Shown here piece after piece: positions 25,141 to 37,686 of a stretch of DNA of 64,000 nt. This DNA comes from Hydractinia symbiolongicarpus. Its lineage: Eukaryota; Cnidaria; Hydrozoa; Anthoathecata; Hydractiniidae. The DNA is taken from contig NC_079885.1 in assembly GCF_029227915.1 (NCBI RefSeq), forward strand, positions 16,629,001 to 16,693,000. Direction: 5' to 3'. The first letter of the stretch is position 1; each line of letters begins with the position of its first letter. The position numbers and the translations under genes are program-made. The notes beneath the pieces are model-generated. The model did no database searches. It was not told the origin of the DNA and worked only from the letters and a program-made list of their open reading frames with translations.

Positions 25141-27480
25141 ATGTCCCAAGTCCTTTTCCTTGGCGCCATGGCTATAGAACACTGTTAACTACGTGCACAG
25201 CCCTCTAAAGGCAGTAATATTGCCTTTCGCAGCCTAATAAAGGACTTAAACGTAAATCACGTTATTCCACGTCCCTAGCAAGGCTACCAATGGTCTAGTG
25301 TTCCCAGTCTCAATGGACTATGACGTCCTAAGTCGTTTTCTTTGGCACCGTGGCGTTAGAAGACCGCCAACTACGCGCACAGACCTTTAAATGCTGTAAC
25401 ATGACCTTTTGCAGACAAACAATGGCCTTACACGTAAATTACGTCCTTCCATGCTACCAGGAAGGCTACCAGTGGTCTAGTGTTCCCAGTCTCAATAGAC
25501 TACGACGTCACAAGTCCTTTTCCTTGGCGCCATGGCTTTAGAACACTTTTAACTCCGTGCACAGGCCTCTGAACGCTGTAATATGGCCTTTTGTAGCCTA
25601 ATAAAGGCTTTATACGTAAATACCGTCGTTCCACCTGCCTACGCCGGTTACCATTGGTGTAGACCTTCTAGTCTCAATGGACTATGACGTCCCAAGTCCT
25701 TTTCCTTGGCGCCATGGCTTTAGAACAATGTTAACTCCGTGCACAGCCCTCTAAACGCTGTAATATGGCCTTTTGTAGCCTAATAAAGCCTTTACACGTA
25801 AATACCGTGATTCCACCACCCTCCGCGGGATATCATTGGTCTAGTCCTTCCAGTCCCAATGGACTACAACGTGCCAAGTCGTTTTCTTTGGCACCTTGGC
25901 GTTAGAAGACCGGCAACTACGCGCACAGTCCTCTAAATGCTGTAACATGGCCTTTTACAGACTAATAAAGGTCTTACACGCAAATCACGTTCTTCCACGC
26001 CCCCAGCAAGGTTACCAATGGTCTAGTGTTCCCAGTCTTAATGGAGTATGACGTTTCAAGTCCTTTTCCTTGACGCCATGGCTTTAGAACACTCTTAGCT
26101 ACGTGCACAGCTCCCTGTAAGCCGTGTTACTGCTGTTGCAGCCTAATAAAGGCCTTAGACGTAAACCACGTGCTTCCACGCTCCCAGCCCGGCTACCATT
26201 GATCTAGTCCTCCAAGTCTCAATGGACTACGACTGCTCAAGTCGTTTTCCTTGGCGTCATGGCTTTAGAGCACTGTGAACTATGTGCGCAGCCCTCTAAA
26301 TGCTGCAATATGTCCTTTTACAGACTAATAAAGGCCTTGCACGTAAATCACGTTCTTTCACGTCCCCAGCAAGGCTACCAATGGCCTAGTGTTCCCAGTC
26401 TCAAAGGTCTACAACGTGCCAAGTCCTTTTCCTTGACGCCATGGCTATAGAACACTGTTAACTACGTGCACGGCCCTTTGAACGCTGTAACATTGCCTTT
26501 TCCAGCCAAATAAAGGCGTTAAACGTAAATACCGTCATTCCACCTGCCTGCGCATGTTAACATAGGAGTAGTCCTTCCAGTCTCAATGGACTATGACGTG
26601 CCAAGTCCTTTTCCTTGGCGCCATGGCTTTAGAACAATGTTAACTCCGTGCACAGCCCTCTAAATGCTGTAACATGGCCATTTGCAGCCTAATAAAGGGG
26701 GTAAACGTAACAACCATCGTTTCACCTGCCTGCGCAGATTACCTTAGGAGTAGTCCTTCCAGTCGCATTGGATTATGACGTCCCAAGTCCTTTTCCTTGA
26801 CGCCATGACTATAGAACACTGTTAACTACGGGCACAGCCCTCTAAATGCTGCAATATGTCCTTTTACAGACTAATAAAGGCCTCACACGTAAATCACGTT
26901 ATTCCACGTCCCCATCAAGGCTACCAATGGTTTAGTACTCCCAGTCTTAATGGAATATGACGTCGCAATTCATTTTCCTTGACGCCATGGCTATAGAACA
27001 CTGTTAACTACGTGCACAGCCCTCTAAAGTCAGTAATACGGCCTTTTGCAGCCTAATAAAGCCTTTACACGTAAATACCGTGATTCCACCACCCTCCCCG
27101 GGATACCATTAGTCTAGTCCTTCCAGTCCCAATGGACTACAACGTGCCAAGTCGTTTTCCTTGGCGCCATGGCTTTAGAACAATGTTAACTCCGTGCACA
27201 GCCCTCAAAATGCTGTAACATGGCCATTTGCAGCCTAATAAAGGGGGTATACGTAACTACCATCGTTCCACCTGCCTGCGCAGATTACCTTAGGAGTAGT
27301 CCTTCAAGTCGCAATGGATTATGACGTCCCAAGTCCTTTTCCTTGGCGCCATGACTATAGAACACTGTTAACTACGTGCACAGCCCTCTAAAGTCAGTAA
27401 TACGGCCATTTGCAGCCTACTAAAGGCCTTACACGTAAATCACGTTCTTCCACGTCCCCAGCAAGGTTACCAATGGTCTA
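25141..27480 (+). repeat. Reshuffled monomers related to the 8-mer/14-mer families
   Basis: No single tandem period holds here. Parts match elsewhere: about 25.32-25.54 kb matches 22.77-22.99 kb (offset 2,547, 14 monomers); about 26.26-26.45 kb matches 24.26-24.45 kb (offset 2,001, 11 monomers); about 26.48-27.6 kb matches 23.02-24.15 kb (offset 3,455, 19 monomers). A D-type stretch with the second-class left half lies near 25.80-25.95 kb. The mosaic suggests overlapping past exchanges in different registers. Confidence 0.75.
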
Positions 27481-30400
27481 GTGTTCCCAGTCTTAAAGGA
27501 GTATGACGTTTCAAGTCCTTTTCCTTGACGCCATGGCTTTAGAACACTCTTAGCTACGTGCACAGCTCCCTGTAAGCCGTATTACTGCTGTTGCAGCCTA
27601 ATAAAGGCCTTAGACGTAAACCACGTGCTTCCACGCTCCCATCCCGGCTACCATTGATCTAGTCCTCCAATTCAGAATGGACTACGACTTCTCAAGTCGT
27701 TTTCCTTGGCGTCATGGCTTTAGAGCACTGTGAACTATGTGCACAGCCCTCTAAATGCTTCAATATGTCCTTTTACAGACTAATAAGGGCCTTGCACGTA
27801 AATCACGTTCTTCCACGTCCCCAGCAAGGCTACCAATGGCCAGTGTTCCCCGTCTTAATGGAGGATGACGTCCCAAGTCCTTTTCTTTGACGCCATGGCT
27901 ATAGAACACTGTTAACTAGGTGCACAGCCTTCTAAAGGCAGTATTATGTCCTTTTGCTGACTAATAAAGACTTTACACGTAAATAACGTGCTTCCATGCT
28001 CCAAGCCATGCTACCATTGATCTAGTCCTTCCAGTCTCAATGGAATTCGACGTTCCAAGTCGTTTTCCTTCTCGCTATGGCGTTAGAACACTGTTAACTA
28101 CGTGCACGGCCCTTTGAACGCTGTAACATGGCTATTTGCAGCCTATTAAAGGCCTTATACGTAAATACTGTCGCTCCACCTGCCTGCGCAAGTTACCATT
28201 GGTGTAGTCCTTTCACTCTCAATGGACTATGACGTCCTAAGTCGTTTTCTTTGACGCCGTGACGTTTGAAAACCCGCAAGTGCGCGCACAGTCCCCTAAA
28301 TGCTATAGTATGGCTTTTGTAAGTCTAAAAAAGGCTTAACCCGTAAATCGCGTGCTTCCACTCTCCAAAACAGGCTACCAATGGTCTACCTTTTTGACTA
28401 TCATTGAACTACGACGTCCCAATTCCTTTTCCTTGGCGCTTTAGCGTTAAAACACTTTTAACTCCGTGCACAGCCCTCTAAATGCTGTAACATGGCCTTT
28501 TGCAGACTAATAAAGGCCTTAGACGTAAACCACGTGCTTCCACGCTCCCAGCCCGGCTACCATTGATCTAGTCTTCCAAGTCTCAATGGACTACGACTTC
28601 TCAAGTCGTTTTCCTTGGCGTCATGGCTTTAGAGCACTGTGAACTATGTGCACAGCCCTCTAAATGCTGCAATATGTCCTTTTACAGACTAATAAAGGCC
28701 TTGCACGTAAATCACGTTCTTCCACGTCCCCAGCAAGGCTACCAATGGCCTAGTGTTCCCAGTCTCAATGGTCTACAACGTGCCAAGTCCTTTTCCTTGA
28801 CGCCATGGCTATAGAACACTGTTAACTACGTGCACAGCCCTCTAAATGCAGTAATATTGCCTTTCGCAGCCTAATAAAGGCCTTGCACGTAAATCACGTT
28901 ATTCCACGTCCCCAGCAAGGCTACCAATGGTCTAGTGTTTTCAGTCTTAATGGAATATGACGTCCCAAGTCCTTTTCCTTGACGCCATGGCTACAGAACA
29001 CTGTTAACTACGCGCAGTCCTCTAAATGCTGTAACATGGCCTTTTGCAGACTAATAGAGGGGGTATACGTAACTACCATCGTTTCACCTGCCTGCGCAGA
29101 TTACCTTAGGAGTAGTCCTTCCAGTCCCATTGGATTATGACGTCCCAAGTCCTTTTCCTTGACGCCATGACTATAGAACACTGTTAACTACGGGCACAGC
29201 CCTCTAAATGCTGCAATATGTCCTTTTACAGACTAATAAAGGCCTCACACGTAAATCACGTTATTCCACGTCCCCATCAAGGCTACCAATGGTCTAGTGT
29301 TCCCAGTCTTAATGGAGTATGACGTTTCAAGTCCTTTTCCTTGACGCCATGGCTTTAGAACACTCTTAGCTACGTGCAGAGCTCCCTGTAAGCCGTATTA
29401 CTGCTGTTGCAGCCTAATAAAGGCCTTAGACGTAAACCACGTGCTTCCACGCTCCCAGCCCGGCTACCATTGATCTAGTCTTCCAATTCAGAATGGACTA
29501 CGACTTCTCAAGTCGTTTTCCTTGGCGTCATGACTTTAGAGCACTGTGAACTATGTGCACAGCCCTCTAAATGCTTCAATATGTCCTTTTACAGACTAAT
29601 AAGGGCCTTGCACGTAAATCACGTTCTTCCACGTCCCCAGCAAGGCTACCAAACGCCTAGTGTTTCCTGTCTTAACGGAGGATGACGTCCCAAGTCTTTT
29701 TCTTTGACGCCATGGCTATAGAACACTGTTAACTAGGTGCACAGCCTTCTAAAGGCAGTATTATGTCCTTTTGCTGACTAATAAAGACTTTACACGTAAA
29801 TAACGTGCTTCCATGCTCCAAGCCATGCTACCATTGATCTAGTCCTTCCAGTCTCAATGGAATTCGACGTTCCAAGTCGTTTTCCTTCTCGCTATGGCGT
29901 TAGAACACTGTTAACTACGTGCACGGCCCTTTGAACGCTGTAATATGGCCATTTGCAGCCTATTAAAGGCCTTATACGTAAATACTGTCGCTCCACCTGC
30001 CTGCGCAAGTTACCATTGGTGTAGTCCTTTCACTCTCAATGGACTATGACGTCCTAAGTCGTTTTCTTTGACGCCGTGACGTTTGAAAACCCGCAAGTGC
30101 GCGCACAGTCCCCTAAATGCTATAGTATGGCTTTTGTAAGTCTAAAAAAGGCTTAACCCGTAAATCACGTGCTTCCACTTTCCAAAACAGGCTACCAATG
30201 GTGTACCTTTTTGACTATCATTGAACTACGACGTCCCAATTCCTTTTCCTTGGCGCTTTAGCGTTAAAACACTTTTAACTCCGTGCACAGCCCTCTAAAT
30301 GCTGTAACATGGCCTTTTGCAGACTAATAAAGGCCTTAGACGTAAACCACGTGCTTCCACGCTCCCAGCCCGGCTACCATTGATCTAGTCCTCCAAGTCT

Positions 30401-30868
30401 CAATGGACTACGACTTCTCAAGTCGTTTTCCTTGGCGTCATGGTTTTAGCGCACTGTGAACTATGTGCACAGCCCTCTAAATGCTGCAATATGTCCTTTT
30501 ACAGACTAATAAAGGCCTTGCACGTAAATCACGTTCTTCCACGTCCCCAGCAAGGCTACCAATGGCCTAGTGTTCCCAGTCTCAATGGTCTACAACGTGC
30601 CAAGTCCTTTTCCTTGACGCCATGGCTATAGAACACTGTTAACTACGTGCACAGCCCTCTAAATGCAGTAATATTGCCTTTCGCAGCCTAATAAAGGCCT
30701 TGCACGTAAATCACGTTATTCCACGTCCCCAGCAAGGCTACCAATGGTCTAGTGTTTTCAGTCTTAATGGAATATGACGTCCCAAGTCCTTTTCCTTGAC
30801 GCCATGGCTACAGAACACTGTTAACTACGCGCAGTCCTCTAAATGCTGTAACATGGCCTTTTGCAGAC
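27480..30868 (+). repeat. 1,817-bp 10-mer higher-order repeat, ~1.9 copies
   Basis: Copy one is about 27480-29296 and copy two about 29297-30868. GAGGATGACG at 27861 and 29678, and the 63-codon frames at 28623 and 30440, both give offset 1,817. Shared private changes include TATGTCCTTTTGCTGAC, CCCCTAAATGCTATAG, AAGGCTTAACCCG and a 2-bp deletion CGCGCAGTCC (near 29.0 and 30.83 kb). Copy one then continues GACTAATAGAGGGGGTATACG while copy two continues GACTAATAAAGGCCTTACACG, which marks the end. An F-type monomer is included. Confidence 0.85.
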
Positions 30869-31137
30869 TAATAAAGGCCTTACACGTAAACCACGTGCTT
30901 CGACGCTCCCAACCAGGCTACCATTGGTCTAGTGTTCTCAGTCTCAATGGAATATGACGTTCCAAGTCATTTTCCTTGGCGCCATGGCTTTAGCACACTG
31001 TTAACTCCGTGCACAGCCCTCTAAGGGCTGTAATATGGCTATTTGCAGCCTAATAAAGGCGGTATACGTAAATACCGTCGTACCACCTGCCTGCGCAGGT
31101 TACCTTAGGAGTAGTCCTTCCAGTCGCAATGGATTAT
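30869..31137 (+). repeat. Short linker of monomers before the 14-mer block
   Basis: About one and a half monomers joining the 10-mer and the 14-mer, with B-type sequence carrying GCTTCGACGCTCCC and a C-type unit with AAAGGCGGTATACG. Related sequence occurs near 40.16-40.35 kb. Nothing non-satellite was seen. Confidence 0.7.
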
Positions 31138-33684
31138 GACGTCCCAAGTCCTTTTCCTTGGCGCCATGACTATAGAACACTGTTAACTACGTGCACAGCC
31201 CTCTAAAGTCAGTAATACGGCCATTTGCAGCCTAATAAAGCCCTTACACGTAAATCACGTTCTTCCACGTCCCCAGCAAGGTTACCAATGGTCTAGTGTT
31301 CCCAGTCTTAATGGAGTATGACGTTTCAAGTCCTTTTTCTTGACGCCATGGCTTTAGAACACTCTTAGCTACGTGCACAGCTCCCTGTAAGCCGTATTAC
31401 TGCTGTTGCAGCCTAATAAAGGCCTTAGACGTCAACCACGTGCTTCCACGCTCCCAGCCCGGCTACCATTGATCTAGTCCTCCAAGTCTGAATGGACTAC
31501 GACTTCTCAAGTCGTTTTCCTTGGCGTCATGGCTTTAGAGCACTGTGAACTATGTGCACAGCCCTCTAAATGCTGCAATATGTCCTTTTACAGACTAATA
31601 AAGGCCTTGCACGTAAATCACGTTCTTCCACGTCCCCAGCAAGGCTACCAATGGCCTAGTGTTCCCAGGCTCAATGGTCTACAACGTGCCAAGTCCTTTT
31701 CCTTGACGCCATGGCTATAGAACACTTTTAACTACGTGCACGGCCCTTTGAACGCTGTAACATTGCCTTTTCCACCAAAATAAAGGCGTTAAACGTAACT
31801 ACCATCGTTCCACCTGCCTGCGCAGATTACCTTAGGAGTAGTCCTTCCAGTCGCATTGGATTATGACGTCCTAAGTCATTTTCCTTGGCGCCATGACTAT
31901 AGAACACTGTTAACTACGGGCACAGCCCTCTAAATGCTGCAATATGTCCTTTTACAGACTAATAAAGGCCTCACACGTAAATCACGTTATTCCACGTCCC
32001 CATCAAGGCTACCAATGGTCTAGTGTTCCCAGTCTTAATGGAATATGACGTCCCAATTCATTTTCCTTGACGCCATGGCTATAGAACACTGATAACTACG
32101 CGCACAGTCCTCTAAATGCTGTAACATTGCCTTTTCCAGCCAAATAAAGGCGTTAAACGTAAATACCGTCATTCCACCTGCCTGCGCATGTTAACATAGG
32201 AGTAGTCCTTCCAGTTTTAATGGACTATGACGTCCCAAGTCCTTTTCCTTGGCCTTATGGCTTTAGAACATTGTTAACTCCGTGCACAGCCCTCTAAATG
32301 CTGTAACATGGCCTTTTGCAGACTAATAATGGCTTTAAACGTAAATACTGTCGTTCCAACTGACTGTGCAGGTTACCATAGGAGTAGTCCTTCCAGTGTC
32401 AATGGACTATGACGTCCCAAGTCCTTTTCCTTGGCGCCATTGCTATAGAACACTGTTAACTACGTGCACAGCCCTCTAAAGGCAGTAATATTGCCTTTCG
32501 CAGCCTAATAAAGGACTTAAACGTAAATCACGTGCTTCTACGCTCCCAACCAGGCTACCATTGGTCTAGTGTTCTCAGTCTCAATGGAATATGACGTCCC
32601 AAGTCATTTTCCTTGGCGCCATGGCTTTAGCACACTGTTAACTCCGTGCACAGCCCTCTAAAGGCTGTAATATGGCCATTTGCAGCCTAATAAAGGCGTT
32701 ATACGTAAATACCGTCGTACCACCTGCCTGCGCAGGTTACCATAGAAAAAGTCCTTCCAGTCTCAATTGACTATGACGCCCCGAATCCTTTTTCTTGGTG
32801 CAATGGCTTTAGAACAATGTTAACTCCGTGCAAAGCCCTCTAAAGGCTGTAATATGGCCATTTGCAGCCTAATAAAGGCGTTATACGTAAATACCGTCGT
32901 TCCAACTGCCTGCGCAGGTTACCATAGGAGTAGTCCTTCCAGTCTCAACGGACTATGACGTCCCAAGTCCTTTTCCTTGACGCCATGACTATAGAACACT
33001 GTTAACTACGGGCACAGCCCTTTAAATGCTGCAATATGTCCTTTTACAGACTAATAAAGGCCTCACACGTAAATCACGTTATTCCACGTCCCCATCAAGG
33101 CTACCAATGGTCTAGTACTCCCCGTCTTAATGGAATATGACGTCCCAATTCATTTTCCTTGACGCCATGGCTATAGAACACTGTTAACTACGCGCACAGT
33201 CCTCTAAATGCTGTAACATGGCCTTTTGCAGACTAATAAAGGCGTTATACGTAAATACCGTCGTACCACCTGCCTGCGCAGGTTACCACAGGAGTAGGCC
33301 TTCCAGTCTCAATGGACTATGACGTCCCAAGTCCTTTTCCTTGACGCCATGGCTATAGAACACTGTTAGCTACGTGCACAGCCCTCTAAAGTCAGTAATA
33401 CGGCCTTTTGCAGCATAATAAAGCCTTTACACGTAAATACCGTGATTCCACCACCCTCCCCGGGATACCATTAGTCTAGTCCTTCCAGTCCCAATGGACT
33501 ACAACGTGCCAAGTCGTTTTCCTTGGCGCCATGGCTTTAGAACAATGTTAACTCCGTGCACAGCCCTCTAAATGCTGTAACATGGCCATTTGCAGCCTAA
33601 TAAAGGGGGTATACGTAACTACCATCGTTCCACCTGCCTGCGCAGATTACCTTAGGAGTAGTCCTTCCAGTCGCAATGGGTTAT
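31138..33684 (+). repeat. 14-mer higher-order repeat, copy 1 (2,547 bp, full)
   Basis: Fourteen monomers, here lettered a-n. Unit starts: a GACGTCCCAAG/CCATGACTATAG (31138), b GACGTTTCAAG (~31320), c GACTTCTCAAG (~31502), d ACGTGCCAAG (~31684), e GACGTCCTAAG (~31866), f GACGTCCCAATTC with GATAACTACG (~32048), g with GGCCTTATGG (~32230), h with GCCTTTCGCAG (~32411), i with CTTTAGCACAC (~32593), j GACGCCCCGAATCC (32775), k (32957), l (~33140), m (~33322), n AACGTGCCAAGTCG (~33505). Length is exactly 14 x ~182. Unit a returns at 33685. Confidence 0.9.
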
Positions 33685-36049
33685 GACGTCCCAAGTCCTT
33701 TTCCTTGGCGCCATGACTATAGAACACTGTTAACTACGTGCACAGCCCTCTAAAGTCAGTAATACGGCCATTTGCAGCCTAATAAAGCCCTTACACGTAA
33801 ATCACGTTCTTCCACGTCCCCAGCAACGTTACCAATGGTCTAGTGTTCCCAGTCTTAATGGAGTATGACGTTTCAAGTCCTTTTTCTTGACGCCATGGCT
33901 TTAGAACACTCTTAGCTACGTGCACAGCACCCTATAAGCCGTATTACTGCTGTTGCAGCCTAATAAAGGCCTTAGACGTAAACCACGTGCTTCCACGCTC
34001 CCAGCCCGGCTACCATTGATCTAGTCCTCCAAGTCTAAATGGACTACGACTTCTCAAGTCGTTTTCCTTGGCGTCATGGCTTTAGAGCACTGTGAACTAT
34101 GTGCACAGCCCTCTAAATGCTGCAATATGTCCTTTTACAGACTAATAAAGGCCTTGCACGTAAATCACGTTCTTCCACGTCCCCAGCAAGGCTACCAATG
34201 GCCTAGTGTTCCCAGTCTCAATGGTCTACAACGTGCCAAGTCCTTTTCCTTGACGCCATGGCTATAGAACACTTTTAACTACCTGCACGGCCCTTTGAAC
34301 GCTGTCACATTGCCTTTTCCAGCAAAATAAAGGCGTTAAACGTAACTACCATCGTTCCACCTGCCTGCGCAGATTACCTTAGGAGTAGTCCTTCCAGTCG
34401 CATTGGATTATGACGTCCTAAGTCCTTTTCCTTGGCGCCATGACTATAGAACACTGTTAACTACGGGCACAGCCCTCTAAATGCTGCAATATGTCCTTTT
34501 ACAGACTAATAAAGGCCTCACACGTAAATCACGTTATTCCACGTCCACATCAAGGCTACCAATGGTCTAGTGTTCCCAGTCTTAATGGAATATGACGTCC
34601 CAATTCATTTTCCTTGACGCCATGGCTATAGAACACTGATAACTACGCACACAGTCCTCTAAATGCTGTAACATTGCCTTTTCCAGCCAAATAAAGGCGT
34701 TAAACGTAAATACCGTCATTCCACCTGCCTGCGCATGTTAACATAGGAGTAGTCCTTCCAGTCTCAATGGACTATGACGTCCCAAGTCCTTTTCCTTGGC
34801 CTTATGGCTTTAGAACATTGTTAACTCCGTGCACAGCCCTCTAAATGCTGTAACATGGCCTTTTGCAGACTAATAATGGCTTTAAACGTAAATACTGTCG
34901 TTCCAACTGACTGTGCAGGTTACCATAGGAGTAGTCCTTCCAGTGTCAATGGACTATGACGTCCCAAGTCCTTTTCCTTGGCGCCATGGCTATAGAACAC
35001 TGTTAACTACGTGCACAGCCCTCTAAAGGCAGTAATATTGCCTTTCGCAGCCTAATAAAGGACTTAAACGTAAATCACGTGCTTCTACGCTCCCAACCAG
35101 GCTACCATTGGTCTAGTGTTCTCAGTCTCAATGGAGTATGACGTCCCAAGTCCTTTTTCTTGGTCCAATGGCTTTAGAACAATGTTAACTCCGTGCAAAG
35201 CCCTCTAAAGGCTGTAATATGGCCATTTGCAGCCTAATAAAGGCGTTATACGTAAATACCGTCGTTCAAACTGCCTGCGCAGGTTACCATAGGAGTAGTC
35301 CTTGCAGTCTCAACGGACTATGACGTCCCAAGTCCTTTTCCTTGACGCCATGACTATAGAACACTGTTAACTACGGGCACAGCCCTCTAAATGCTGCAAT
35401 ATGTCCTTTTACAGACTAATAAAGGCCTCACACGTAAATCACGTTATTCCACGTCCCCATCAGGGCTACCAATGGTCTAGTACTCCCAGTCTTAATGGAA
35501 TATGACGTCCCAATTCATTTTCCTTGACGCCATGGCTATAGAACACTGTTAACTACGCGCACAGTCCTCTAAATGCTGTAACATGGCCTTTTGCAGACTA
35601 ATAAAGGCGTTATACGTAAATACCGTCGTACCACCTGCCTGCGCAGGTTACCACAGGAGTAGGCCTTCCAGTCTCAATGGACTATGACGTCCCAAGTCCT
35701 TTTCCTTGACGCCATGGCTATAGAACACTGTTAACTACGTGCACAGCCCTCTAAAGTCAGTAATACGGCCTTTTGCAGCCTAATAAAGCTTTTACACGTA
35801 AATACCGTGATTCCACCACCCTCCCCGGGATACCATTAATCTAGTCCTTCCAGTCCCAATGGACTACAACGTGCCAAGTCGTTTTCCTTGGCGCCATGGC
35901 TTTAGAACAATGTTAACTCCGTGCACAGCCCTCTAAATGCTGTAACATGGCCATTTGCAGCCTAATAAAGGGGGTATACGTAACTACCATCGTTCCACCT
36001 GCCTGCGCAGATTACCTTAGGAGTAGTCCTTCCAGTCGCAATGGATTAT
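33685..36049 (+). repeat. 14-mer copy 2, monomer i deleted (13 monomers, 2,365 bp)
   Basis: Order a-h matches copy one. The end of h (TCTCAGTCTCAATGGAG) then runs straight into the j unit at 35140 (CTTTTTCTTGGTCCAATGG), so monomer i is missing with no out-of-register scar. Units k, l, m and n follow. Small differences from copy one include CAGCACCCTATAAGCC in unit b. This is the expected product of unequal exchange or replication slippage between aligned neighbours. Confidence 0.88.
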
Positions 36050-37686
36050 GACGTCCCAAGTCCTTTTCTTTGGCGCCATGACTATAGAACACTGTTAACT
36101 ACGTGCACAGCCCTCTAAAGTCAGTAATACGGCCATTTGCAGCCTAATAAAGCCCTTACACGTAAATCACGTTCTTCCACGTCCCCAGCAAGGTTACCAA
36201 TGGTCTAGTGTTCCCAGTCTTAATGGAGTATGACGTTTCAAGTCCTTTTTCTTGACGCCATGGCTTTAGAACACTCTTAGCTACGTGCACAGCTCCCTGT
36301 AAGCCGTATTACTGCTGTTGCAGCCTAATAAAGGCCTTAGACGTCAACCACGTGCTTCCACGCTCCCAGCCCGGCTACCATTGATCTAGTCCTCCAAGTC
36401 TGAATGGACTACGACTTCTCAAGTCGTTTTCCTTGGCGTCATGGCTTTAGAGCACTGTGAACTATGTGCACAGCCCTCTAAATGCTGCAATATGTCCTTT
36501 TACAGACTAATAAAGGCCTTGCACGTAAATCACGTTCTTCCACGTCCCCAGCAAGGCTACCAATGGCCTAGTGTTCCCAGGCTCAATGGTCTACAACGTG
36601 CCAAGTCCTTTTCCTTGACGCCATGGCTATAGAACACTGATAACTACGCACACAGTCCTCTAAATGCTGTAACATTGCCTTTTCCAGCCAAATAAAGGCG
36701 TTAAACGTAAATACCGTCATTCCACCTGCCTGCGCATGTTAACATAGGAGTAGTCCTTCCAGTCTCAATGGACTATGACGTCCCAAGTCCTTTTCCTTGG
36801 CCTTATGGCTTTAGAACATTGTTAACTCCGTGCACAGCCCTCTAAATGCTGTAACATGGCCATTTGCAGCCTAATAAAGGCGTTATACGTAAATACCGTC
36901 GTTCAAACTGCCTGCGCAGGTTACCATAGGAGTAGTCCTTCCAGTGTCAACGGACTATGACGTCCCAAGTCCTTTTCCTTGGCGCCATGGCTATAGAACA
37001 CTGTTAACTACGGGCACAGCCCTCTAAATGCTGCAATATGTCCTTTTACAGACTAATAAAGGCCTCACACGTAAATCACGTTATTCCACGTCCCCATCAG
37101 GGCTACCAATGGTCTAGTACTCCCAGTCTTAATGGGATATGACGTCCCAATTCATTTTCCTTGACGCCATGGCTATAGAACACTGTTAACTACGCGCACA
37201 GTCCTCTAAATGCTGTAACATGGCCTTTTGCAGACTAATAAAGGCGTTATACGTAAATACCGTCGTACCACCTGCCTGCGCAGGTTACCACAGGAGTAGG
37301 CCTTCCAGTCTCAATGGACTATGACGTCCCAAGTCCTTTTCCTTGACGCCATGGCTATAGAACACTGTTAACTACGTGCACAGCCCTCTAAAGTCAGTAA
37401 TACGGCCTTTTGCAGCCTAATAAAGCTTTTACACGTAAATACCGTGATTCCACCACCCTCCCCGGGATACCATTAATCTAGTCCTTCCAGTCCCAATGGA
37501 CTACAACGTGCCAAGTCGTTTTCCTTGGCGCCATGGCTTTAGAACAATGTTAACTCCGTGCACAGCCCTCTAAATGCTGTAACATGGCCATTTGCAGCCT
37601 AATAAAGGGGGTATACGTAACTACCATCGTTCCACCTGCCTGCGCAGATTACCTTAGGAGTAGTCCTTCCAGTCGCAATGGATTAT
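36050..37686 (+). repeat. 14-mer copy 3, two internal deletions (9 monomers, 1,637 bp)
   Basis: Units a, b and c are intact. A hybrid starting at 36594 begins as d (AACGTGCCAAGTCC) and ends as f (GATAACTACGCACACAG), losing two monomers. A second fusion joins g to sequence like j (CGTTCAAACTGCC) and then a hybrid with k (CTACGGGCACAG), losing three more. Units l, m and n follow. The GATAACTACGCACACAG and CATCAGGGC variants are shared with copy two but not copies one or four, so copy three probably derives from copy two. Confidence 0.86.
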
